64,000 nt of DNA from Streptomyces sp. AC555_RSS877 (GTDB lineage: Bacteria > Actinomycetota > Actinomycetes > Streptomycetales > Streptomycetaceae): NCBI RefSeq assembly GCF_019049245.1, contig NZ_JAGMUK010000060.1:232791-296790 (forward strand). The letters run 5' to 3'. Below are positions 42,748 to 49,925 of the stretch, in pieces. The position numbers and the translations under genes were made by a program. Within the stretch, counting starts at the first letter, position 1, and every line of letters starts with the position of its first letter. Under the pieces are notes generated by a model. That model searched no databases and was not told where the DNA came from. It was given only the letters and a program-made list of their open reading frames with translations.

Positions 42748-44231
42748 CCGCGCCACCAGCGCACCAGGCGCCGCCAGGCGCCCATCGGCCGGACCGGCTC
42801 CGGCGTCGGCGCGGGCGGCTGCGGCGGGGCCGCGACCGGCTGGGGCTGAGGCTGGGCCACGGCCGCCGGAGCCGGCTCCGGCGGGTGAGTGCCGACCTGC
42901 CAGTTGGACCGCTGGGAGGGAACCGCGGCGTGACCGGGCTTCTCCTTCACGTCCTGCTGCGGCCTCGGGGCGAACCGCACCGGCAGTTCCACCAGGTGGC
43001 GCGAGGCGATCGACTCGGCCCAGCTCAACTGTTCCTCGTCGCAGTCGAGTTCGACGTCCGGCAGTCGCATCAGCAGCGCGTCGACGCCGGTGTCGGCGAT
43101 GGCGCGGCCGATGTCCTGGCCGGGGCACTCGTGCGGTCCGCCGCCGAAGGCGAGGTGGGAGCGGTTGCCCATCATGTTGGCGGACAGGTCCGGGCGTACG
43201 CGTGGATCGATGTTGCCCGGCGCGATGCCGAACAGCATGCCGTCGCCCTTGCGGATGCGCCGGCCGCCCAGCTCCGTGTCCTGCTTGGCGAAGTACGCGA
43301 GGACCGTGCTGATCGGCGGCTCGTCCCACAGGGACTGCTCCACCGCCTCGGGAACCGTCATCTGGCCGCCGCTGAGCTGGGCGCGGAAGCGCGGGTCGGT
43401 GAGCACCATGCGCAGCACGTTGCCGATGAGGTTGACCGTGGACTCGTAGGCGGCGAAGAGGACGAGACGCAGGTGCTCCCTGACCTCGTCGTCGGTCAGA
43501 CGGGCCGGGTGGGTGATGAGGTGGCTGGTGAAGTCCTCCTCGGGCTGGGCGCGGCGCCGGGCGGTGAGCCGGCTCAGCGCGTCCATGACGTAGCCATGGC
43601 TGGCGATCGCGGTCTCGGTGCCCTTGAGCGCGTCGCGGGCCGCCTGCACGAGCCGCTCGCTGTACTCGTCGGGCATGCCGAGGATCTCGCACATCACGGC
43701 CATCGGCAGGTGCTCGGCGAACTCGCTGATGAGGTCGGCAGTGCCCTGTTCGCAGAAGCGGTTGACGAGCCGCTGGGTGTGGCGGTTGATGTGCCGGCGG
43801 ATGCCCCGGTGGTCGATGGTCGAGATGGCGCCGTTGACCGCGCCGCGCAGCCTGAGGTGCTCGTCGCCCTCGGCGTGCGAGGCGATGGGCTGCCAGGCGA
43901 TGTGCGGCATGAGCGGGTGGTCGGGCTTGACCATGCCCTCCTGGAGCGGCGTCCAGATGCGGCTGTCCCGGCAGAACTGCGAGGGGGTGCGCAGCATGTG
44001 CAGGTTCTCGGTGTGGCCGAGCACCACCCACATCGGTACGTCGTCGTGCAGCAGCACGGGTGCCACCGGGCCGTGCTCCTCCCGGAGTTGCTCGTACAGG
44101 GACCCGAGGTCCTCCGCCTCGGGGCCGTAGAGCCGGTGCAGTCCGCCGGGGCCGCGGCCGTGGGCGGGGCAGCCGGGCGGCGGGCCGAGGGAGGGGTCCG
44201 TACCGGTAAGGGAGTGGGATTCAGGCGTCAC
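42741..44231 (-). CDS. rarE: Conservon cytochrome P450 lacking the ExxR motif (CYP157-like)
   Basis: 496 aa, GTG start. Heme ligand Cys369 in LAFGGGPHECPGQDIGR, I-helix FAAYEST. At the place of the otherwise universal K-helix ExxR, residues 298-302 read EQSLW: both the Glu and the Arg are replaced (Gln299, Trp302). This is the documented peculiarity of S. coelicolor CYP157C1. The C-terminal ~90 residues are Pro/Ala-rich. Last gene of a conservon in the order sensor, roadblock, DUF742, GTPase, P450; substrate unknown. Confidence 0.92.
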   Translation of the reverse strand: MTPESHSLTGTDPSLGPPPGCPAHGRGPGGLHRLYGPEAEDLGSLYEQLREEHGPVAPVLLHDDVPMWVVLGHTENLHMLRTPSQFCRDSRIWTPLQEGMVKPDHPLMPHIAWQPIASHAEGDEHLRLRGAVNGAISTIDHRGIRRHINRHTQRLVNRFCEQGTADLISEFAEHLPMAVMCEILGMPDEYSERLVQAARDALKGTETAIASHGYVMDALSRLTARRRAQPEEDFTSHLITHPARLTDDEVREHLRLVLFAAYESTVNLIGNVLRMVLTDPRFRAQLSGGQMTVPEAVEQSLWDEPPISTVLAYFAKQDTELGGRRIRKGDGMLFGIAPGNIDPRVRPDLSANMMGNRSHLAFGGGPHECPGQDIGRAIADTGVDALLMRLPDVELDCDEEQLSWAESIASRHLVELPVRFAPRPQQDVKEKPGHAAVPSQRSNWQVGTHPPEPAPAAVAQPQPQPVAAPPQPPAPTPEPVRPMGAWRRLVRWWRGY

Positions 44232-44358
44232 AGTGGTTGCTCCGAAGTGGATCCGGTGTCCGTGTCTGTCTGCGGGGCCGGGGCTGGCCGGCTGGGAAGC
44301 CGTGTCCGGCGTGGGAGCCGTATCCGGCCGGGGCCGGCCGGTCGCGGCGGGTGCGCGG

Positions 44359-44982
44359 TCATCGTCGTAGCGAGCCCGTCGTGGCGAGGGAGTGCAGGAA
44401 GCGCATCAGGGTCATCAGGGTGTCCCGGCTGGAGGCGCGGCGGCGCGCGTCGCACTCGATGATGGGGATGTCCGCGCTCAGGTCGAGTGCCGTGCGCAGT
44501 TCCTCGACGGGGTAACGGGGCGCGTCCGGGAAGGAGTTGACGGCGACCACGAACGGCACGCCGCGCTCCTCCAGGCGGCCCATGACGTCGAAGCTGACCT
44601 CGAGCCGGCGGGTGTCGATCAGCACGACCGCGCCGAGCGCGCCCTCGAACAGGCCGTTCCACAGGAACCAGAAGCGTTCCTGGCCGGGGGTGCCGAAGAG
44701 GTACAGCACGAGCTGGTCGGTGATGCTGATGCGGCCGAAGTCCATGGCCACGGTGGTGGCCGTCTTGGTGTCGGAGCCGTAGTTGTCGTCGACTCCGACG
44801 CCGGCCTGCGTCATGGTCTCCTCGGTGGTCAGCGGTTTGATCTCGCTGACCGAGCCGACCATGGTCGTCTTGCCGACCCCGAAGCCGCCGACGATGACGA
44901 TCTTCACCGCGGCCTCGGCGGTGTGCGGGAGGTGGTCCTCGGTTCGTGGACCCGTGATGGTGTCAGAGCTTTTGAAGTCCAT
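44359..44982 (-). CDS. rarD: Conservon small GTPase (CvnD-type)
   Basis: 207 aa. Ras-like G domain: P-loop GGFGVGKTTMVGSVSE (~32-47), switch region with ETMTQAGVGVD, DxxG-like LFGTPGQERF, and NSF in place of NKxD (VAVNSFPD). This belongs to the Streptomyces CvnD family linked to multi-component systems resembling eukaryotic receptor-G-protein modules. It overlaps the DUF742 gene by 20 nt. Confidence 0.93.
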   Translation of the reverse strand: MDFKSSDTITGPRTEDHLPHTAEAAVKIVIVGGFGVGKTTMVGSVSEIKPLTTEETMTQAGVGVDDNYGSDTKTATTVAMDFGRISITDQLVLYLFGTPGQERFWFLWNGLFEGALGAVVLIDTRRLEVSFDVMGRLEERGVPFVVAVNSFPDAPRYPVEELRTALDLSADIPIIECDARRRASSRDTLMTLMRFLHSLATTGSLRR

Positions 44983-45379
44983 GCATCACCGCTTCGAGGA
45001 GGGAACGGTCGGCCAGCGCCTGGCGGATGATCGGGGCGCGGACCGTCACCAGTTCGGCCGCCACCAGCTCGGTGAGCAGGACGGTCACCACGCTGAACGG
45101 CAGGCTGAGATAGGCCGAGAGTTCGGCCACGGACAGGGGGGCGGTGCACAACCGGAGCAGCGCCGCCTGCTCGGGCGTGGCGGAGGGCGGGGGGTCGGCG
45201 CGCGCCACGATTAACGTGACCAGGTCGAGCTCGACGCGCTCGACGCCGTCGGGCCCGGTGATCACGTACAGCCGCTCGGGGTTCTTCTTCGGCCCCTGGG
45301 GGGGTTGCTGTTCCTCCTGGGGGGGCTGCGGAACCGGTTCTGGCGTGGGGAATCGCCGCTGGCGTTGCGGAGGAGTCAT
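44963..45379 (-). CDS. rarC: Conservon DUF742 protein (CvnC-type) with TTA codon
   Basis: 138 aa. DUF742: Pro/Gln-rich N-terminus (1-35), then RLYVITGPDGVERVELDLVT and a winged-helix-like half ending LADRSLLEAVMHGLQKL. Leu56 is encoded by TTA (45212-45214), so synthesis of the conservon could depend on the bldA tRNA. Start ATG overlaps the roadblock stop (ATGA), end overlaps rarD. Confidence 0.93.
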   Translation of the reverse strand: MTPPQRQRRFPTPEPVPQPPQEEQQPPQGPKKNPERLYVITGPDGVERVELDLVTLIVARADPPPSATPEQAALLRLCTAPLSVAELSAYLSLPFSVVTVLLTELVAAELVTVRAPIIRQALADRSLLEAVMHGLQKL

Positions 45380-45783
45380 ACGGTCTGGCCGTTGCGCCTG
45401 GGCGGGCTGGTGAGGTGCGCGCCGATCCGGATGACGAGGTCGCTCATGCGGGCGCTCATGAAGCCGGGTTCGGCGCGCACGTCGGAGAGCACCGCGAGGT
45501 AGGCGTTGGCACCGGCGGCCATCAGGTAGAAGTAGCCGCCGTTGATCTCGATGAGCACCATCTTCATCTCGCCGTCGCTGCCCGGGATCTCCTGGGCGAC
45601 GGCGGTCGCCAGGCTCTGCAGGCCGGCGCAGGCCGCGGCGACGCGGTCGGCGGTGTCCGGGTCACCGCCGTGGCGGGCGATGCGCAGGCCGTCGGCGGAC
45701 AGCACCACGATCATCTGGATGCCCGGTACGCCTTTGGCGAGGTCCGTGAGCATCCAGTCGAAATTGCCTCGCTGCTGGATCAC
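45376..45783 (-). CDS. rarB: Conservon roadblock/LC7 protein (CvnB-type)
   Basis: 135 aa from GTG at 45783, which overlaps the sensor stop (GTGA). Roadblock/LC7 fold: QQRGNFDWMLTDLAKGVPGI, IVVLSADGLRIARHGGD, GGYFYLMAAGANAYLAVL. Homologues act as GTPase-activating partners (MglB-like) for the CvnD GTPase. Confidence 0.94.
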   Translation of the reverse strand: MIQQRGNFDWMLTDLAKGVPGIQMIVVLSADGLRIARHGGDPDTADRVAAACAGLQSLATAVAQEIPGSDGEMKMVLIEINGGYFYLMAAGANAYLAVLSDVRAEPGFMSARMSDLVIRIGAHLTSPPRRNGQTV

Positions 45784-47375
45784 TGGGGGTTCCCCTCGTC
45801 GTCGGCCTCGACGCGGGCCGGTTCGTTGGTCGGCTGGGTGAATGCGGTGGGGTCGGGGCGCTTGAGTCCGTCGAAGAACGCCTGGACCCACAGGCCCGGC
45901 GGGGGTCCGGGTGCCTTCTCCTCCGGCTCCGGCTCGGGCTCGCGCCTGGCGGTCGACCAGATGGTCGGCCTGCCCTCCCGTTCCGCCTGTTCGATGGCGG
46001 CCTGTTCGGCGTACCGCTGGGTGAGCGAGGTCTTGACCCGGCTGCGGCGCTGCGGCAGGCCGCCCGCGGTCCACTCGGTGACCTCGGGGACGTCGTCCTC
46101 CATGGAGAGCGCGGCCGTGAACTTGGGGCTGGTGGGGCGGCGCTTCTTGACCGTGCGCTTGGGGCCCGGGAGGGCGCCGAGGTCGACCTGGGGCACGGCG
46201 GTGGCGCCGATGCCGTGGGCGAGTCCGACGCCGGGTTCGGAGGTGAGCATGTCGCTCGGCACGACGAGGATCGCGCGGACACCGCCGTACGCGGAGGCGC
46301 GCAGCGACACCTGCATGTCGTACGTCTTGCAGAGCCGGCCGACGACGGCGAGGCCCAGGCGCGGGGACTCCCCCAGGTCTTCGAGGTCGAGGCCCGCCTT
46401 GGCGCGTTCCAGCATGCCCTCGGCCTTGGCGCGGGTCTCCTCGCTGAGGCTGACGCCCGCGTCCTCGATCTCGATGGCGACGCCGGTCTGCACCTCGGTG
46501 GCGGTGACGTGGACCTTGGTCTGCGGCGGGGAGTAGCGGGTGGCGTTGTCGAGGAGTTCGGCCGCGGCGTGGATGACGGGCTCGACGGCGGTGCCCTTGA
46601 CGTTGACCTTGGCGATGGACGACAGGTCGATGCGCCCGTACTCGAGGATCCGGGACATGGCGCCGCGCAGCACGCTGTAGAGCGCGACCGGTTCGGGCCA
46701 CTGACGGCCGGGCCGGCCGCCGCCGAGGACGGAGATGGAGTCGGCGAGCCGGCCGATCAGCGCGGTGCCGTGGTCGATGCGCAGCAGGTCGTCGAAGACC
46801 TCGGGGTTGCGGCCGTGGTCCTCCTCCATCTCGCGGAGTTCACTGGCCTGCTGGTGGACGATCGCCTGGACGCGGCGGGCGATGTTGACGAAGGAGCGCT
46901 GCGTGGAGTCACGCAGGACTTCTTCCTGGTCGACGATCTTGAGCACGGTCTTGATCAACGACACTTGCGCTTCGGGGAGGTCGCTCCACGCGGGGTTGAT
47001 CAGGCCGAGGTCGCGAATCACCTCCAGGGGTGTATGTCCACTGCGCAGTCGGTCCAGCGCGGCCGGCGCGATCTCCTTGGCGAGGCGTGTCATCTCCTCG
47101 TCGTGGGCGGCGATCCGCCGCTCCAGATACGCGGTGTGACGGGCATGGTCCGTACGCAGGTCCTGCAGCGCGCGGCGGCGCCGGGTCGCATCGGCCGCCG
47201 TCACGATCACCAGCAGCGTGGCCACGGCTCCGCACAAGCCGACGGCCAACCGGGCCGGTTCCGTCACCACGGCGACGGCGGCCCCGGTCACCGCGGCCAT
47301 CAATATGGCGGGCAGCAACAGCACGCGCGCGTAAGGAAGTTCACGGCGACCTGGAGGAGATTGAACACTCACCAT
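45780..47375 (-). CDS. rarA: Conservon sensor histidine kinase-like protein (CvnA-type)
   Basis: 531 aa from the ATG at 47375 (AGAGGG 6 nt before). Two membrane helices at ~12-60 (LPAILMAAVTGAAVAVV, LCGAVATLLVIVTAAD), a long helical region and a HATPase_c domain with VIHAAAELLDNATRYSPP, EIEDAGVSLSEE and LGLAVVGRLCKTYDMQVS. No recognisable phospho-acceptor His motif, typical of CvnA proteins. The C-terminal ~150 residues are charged and Pro-rich. First gene of the conservon. Confidence 0.93.
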   Translation of the reverse strand: MVSVQSPPGRRELPYARVLLLPAILMAAVTGAAVAVVTEPARLAVGLCGAVATLLVIVTAADATRRRRALQDLRTDHARHTAYLERRIAAHDEEMTRLAKEIAPAALDRLRSGHTPLEVIRDLGLINPAWSDLPEAQVSLIKTVLKIVDQEEVLRDSTQRSFVNIARRVQAIVHQQASELREMEEDHGRNPEVFDDLLRIDHGTALIGRLADSISVLGGGRPGRQWPEPVALYSVLRGAMSRILEYGRIDLSSIAKVNVKGTAVEPVIHAAAELLDNATRYSPPQTKVHVTATEVQTGVAIEIEDAGVSLSEETRAKAEGMLERAKAGLDLEDLGESPRLGLAVVGRLCKTYDMQVSLRASAYGGVRAILVVPSDMLTSEPGVGLAHGIGATAVPQVDLGALPGPKRTVKKRRPTSPKFTAALSMEDDVPEVTEWTAGGLPQRRSRVKTSLTQRYAEQAAIEQAEREGRPTIWSTARREPEPEPEEKAPGPPPGLWVQAFFDGLKRPDPTAFTQPTNEPARVEADDEGNPQ

Positions 47376-47695
47376 GTGGGCCCTCTGAAACGAATCGGCT
47401 GGGAGTCGGGGGAGCTTGCAGGGGGGTTTGTCATGGATCTGTCGGGATCTTCGGGATATTTGGGAACAAGCGCACGAATACACCTCAACTCGGCGCGCTG
47501 CGGGCGAGCTTAGTCCGACCGGATCATCGCCATGTCATATTCGGCAAGCACCTGAAACGGGGTCGAAGACAGGAGTACGCTCAGCTCCATTTACACGCTG
47601 AGGATTCATTCGCACACGGTGCGTCACGGCGTACGGACATACGAAAACACCCACCGTGACGAGTGAAGTGCCCCCGGCGGGAACGCGCGAGGAGC
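47376..47695. other. Gene-free gap before the conservon (320 nt)
   Basis: Contains the promoter of rarA and the end of the tetR transcript, both minus strand. No ORF or RNA feature and no clear terminator hairpin seen; I could not place a reliable -35/-10. Confidence 0.5.
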
Positions 47696-48331
47696 TCAGA
47701 CCCCCGCGATGCGCAGCGCGGCGTCCGCCGTGGCCTCCGCGAACGCCGACACCGGGCGCTCGGGGTCGGAGCGATGGACGAGGATGACTCCCTCGATCAA
47801 CCCGAACACCAAGTCCGTACGAAGATCGAGCTCACCTTTGGCGAGCGCACCGCCCGCCGCGGTGGCCGCGAGCAACTGCCGGTAGGCATCCTTGAGTTCG
47901 GCGCGCACGGCATGGAAGCCGGCGAACCCCTCGGTGCGCACCTCGGGCAGCAGGTAGAGGACGCCGAGGTTGTGCGGCCCGCCGCACAGCACCTCCACGT
48001 CCGCGCGGCACAGCTCCCACAGCCGGCCCTCGGCCGGGGTGGCGTCGTCGGCCAGCAGTTCCCGGGCGTACGCCAGCGAGGGCGTGACCGTGGACTCCAG
48101 GAGCTCGGCGAGCAGCCCCTCCTTGCCCGAGACGTAGTGGTACATGGACGCCTGCCGCATGCCCGCCCGCTCGGCGACGGCACGGGTGGAGGTGGCCGCG
48201 TAGCCGAGCGTGGTGAACAGCTCCGCGGCGGCGGCGAGCAGCTCCTCGCGCGGTTCGAGGCCGCTGTCCGGCCGCTGCGCCGCCCGCGGCCTGCCGACCC
48301 GTCGGCTCCGGTCTGCACCTGCTGTCCCCAT
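47696..48331 (-). CDS. TetR-family repressor of the urea/guanidine carboxylase operon
   Basis: 211 aa from ATG at 48331 (GAGG upstream). HTH at ~30-75: LLAAAAELFTTLGYAATSTR and VAERAGMRQASMYHYVSGKE, then an all-helical ligand-binding half without known ligand. It is divergent from the carboxylase operon and a perfect 12-bp-arm palindrome lies between them; an imperfect copy lies before the APC permease. Confidence 0.93.
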   Translation of the reverse strand: MGTAGADRSRRVGRPRAAQRPDSGLEPREELLAAAAELFTTLGYAATSTRAVAERAGMRQASMYHYVSGKEGLLAELLESTVTPSLAYARELLADDATPAEGRLWELCRADVEVLCGGPHNLGVLYLLPEVRTEGFAGFHAVRAELKDAYRQLLAATAAGGALAKGELDLRTDLVFGLIEGVILVHRSDPERPVSAFAEATADAALRIAGV

Positions 48332-48428
48332 GCGTTCGATCCTCGCACACGCCCATCCGCGGTGATCTTCGTGAGGGCCCGGTAACCGAGCGGCAACGAG
48401 GCGGCAACGCCGGTGACCCGCCCCGCCT

Positions 48429-48456
48429 CTAATTTCTGTCAAGCGACAGAAATTAG
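48429..48456. promoter_or_regulatory. Perfect palindromic TetR operator
   Basis: CTAATTTCTGTC-AAGC-GACAGAAATTAG: 12-bp arms without mismatch, 98 bp from the TetR start and 43 bp from the first DUF1989 gene. Confidence 0.88.
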
Positions 48457-48498
48457 GCATCAGCAGGACGAACGACATACGGAGCCGGAGGACCCGCG

Positions 48499-49323
48499 AT
48501 GGCGACAGCGACCACGTACGGAGCCCGCGCCCATGCCCGCGCCCAGGAGGGCACGCGCACCGAGGCCATGCCCGTCGTACCGGCCGGCACCTGGCCGAAC
48601 CCGCCCTGCGAGGCGGGTCATCTGGTGTGGGCCGAGACGGTGGCGGGCGGCAACTACACACACCGGGTGCTGGCCCGCGGCACCGAACTGCGCCTGACCG
48701 ACCCGCACGGCGACGCCTGCGCGCACCTGCTGCTGTTCGCCGCCGACCGGCCCTGGGAACGGCTCAACGTCGCCGACACGGTGAAGGTCCAGTGGAACGC
48801 CTACCTCGGCGAGGGCCAACTGCTCCTCTCCGACCAGGGCCGGGTCCTCGCCTCCGTGGTCTCGGACACCTCCGGCCGCCACGACGCCCTGTGCGGCACC
48901 TCCACCCTCGTCCGCAACGGCCAGCGGTACGGCGACGGCACCCCGCAGAGCCCGTCCCCGGCAGGGCGTGAGCTGTTCAAGCTGGCGGCCGCCAAGAACG
49001 GCCTGGAACCCCGCGACCTGCCGCCGTCGCTCTCCTTCTTCCAGGGCGTGGAGGTCCGCGAGGACGGCGCCCTGGACTTCATCGGCTCGGCCGGCCCCGG
49101 CGGCAGCGTGACGCTGCGCGCCGAGCAGGACGTGACGGTCCTGGTCGCCAACGTGCCCCACCCGGCCGATCCCCGCGCCGAGTACGTCAGCACCCCGCTG
49201 GAGGTGCTCGCCTGGCGCGCCGAGGCCACCCGTCCGGGCGACCCGCTGTGGGAGGCCACGCCCGAGGGCCGCCGCGCCTTCCTGAACACCGCCGAGTTCC
49301 TTGCCGCCAGGGGGATCGCATGA
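48499..49323 (+). CDS. DUF1989 urea-carboxylase-associated protein 2 (carboxyguanidine deiminase subunit candidate)
   Basis: 274 aa, SD GGAGGA before ATG. DUF1989 family over most of its length, with LTDPHGDACAHLLLFAADRP, VSDTSGRHDALCG and SLSFFQGVEVREDGALDFIG; the two conserved Cys (DAC, ALCG) and His (GRHD) recur in the second protein and look like metal ligands. The pair accompanies biotin carboxylases of the urea-carboxylase type. In carefully studied systems the DUF1989 pair deiminates carboxyguanidine. Its stop overlaps the next start (ATGA). Confidence 0.88.
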   Translation: MATATTYGARAHARAQEGTRTEAMPVVPAGTWPNPPCEAGHLVWAETVAGGNYTHRVLARGTELRLTDPHGDACAHLLLFAADRPWERLNVADTVKVQWNAYLGEGQLLLSDQGRVLASVVSDTSGRHDALCGTSTLVRNGQRYGDGTPQSPSPAGRELFKLAAAKNGLEPRDLPPSLSFFQGVEVREDGALDFIGSAGPGGSVTLRAEQDVTVLVANVPHPADPRAEYVSTPLEVLAWRAEATRPGDPLWEATPEGRRAFLNTAEFLAARGIA

Positions 49324-49925
49324 GCACGACCGTCGTTCCCGCGCGCGCCGCGTGGTCCGCCGTCATACGGACCGGCGAGACCCTCACCGTCACCGACCTG
49401 CACGGCAACCAGGCCGTCGACTTCCTCGTCTACGACGCCCACGACACGTCGGTCCGCTACAGCGCCCCTGACACGATCCACGCGCAGGGCAACATCTTCC
49501 TGACCACGGGCAGCGTGCTGCTGTCCAACGAGCACACCCCGCTGATGACCGTCGTCGCCGACGACGTGGGCCGGCACGACACGGTCGGCGGCGCCTGCTC
49601 CAAGGAATCGAACACGCTCCGGTACGGCCATCACACCTGGTCGCAGCACGCCTGCGTGGACAACTTCCTCGCCGAGGGCGCGCGCCACGGCCTCGGCAAG
49701 CGGGACCTGGTCTCCAACATCAACTGGTACATGAACGTGCCGGTCGAGAAGGACGGCACCCTCGGCATCGTCGACGGCCTGTCCTCCCCCGGCCTCGAGC
49801 TGAGCCTGCGGGCCGAGCGCGACGTCCTCGTGCTCGTCTCCAACTGCCCCCAGATCAACAACCCGTGCAACGGCTTCGAGCCGACGGCGGTGGAGATGAC
49901 GATCACCGAGGCGGGCACCGCATGA
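49320..49925 (+). CDS. DUF1989 urea-carboxylase-associated protein 1 (carboxyguanidine deiminase subunit candidate)
   Basis: 201 aa, ATG overlapping the preceding TGA. Contains LTVTDLHGNQAVDFLVYDAH, LLSNEHTPLMTVVADDVGRH, and SQHACVDNF; Cys and His residues align in role with its partner. Shorter partner of the 274-aa protein; presumed to form a heteromer. Stop overlaps the carboxylase start (ATGA), so the three genes are translationally coupled. Confidence 0.9.
   Translation: MSTTVVPARAAWSAVIRTGETLTVTDLHGNQAVDFLVYDAHDTSVRYSAPDTIHAQGNIFLTTGSVLLSNEHTPLMTVVADDVGRHDTVGGACSKESNTLRYGHHTWSQHACVDNFLAEGARHGLGKRDLVSNINWYMNVPVEKDGTLGIVDGLSSPGLELSLRAERDVLVLVSNCPQINNPCNGFEPTAVEMTITEAGTA

Noticed and set aside
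48332..48498. Guanidine (ykkC) riboswitch before the carboxylase operon
   Set aside because: The short leader contains only the palindrome and the SD; no conserved ACGR/ykkC core or P1-P3 arrangement seen.
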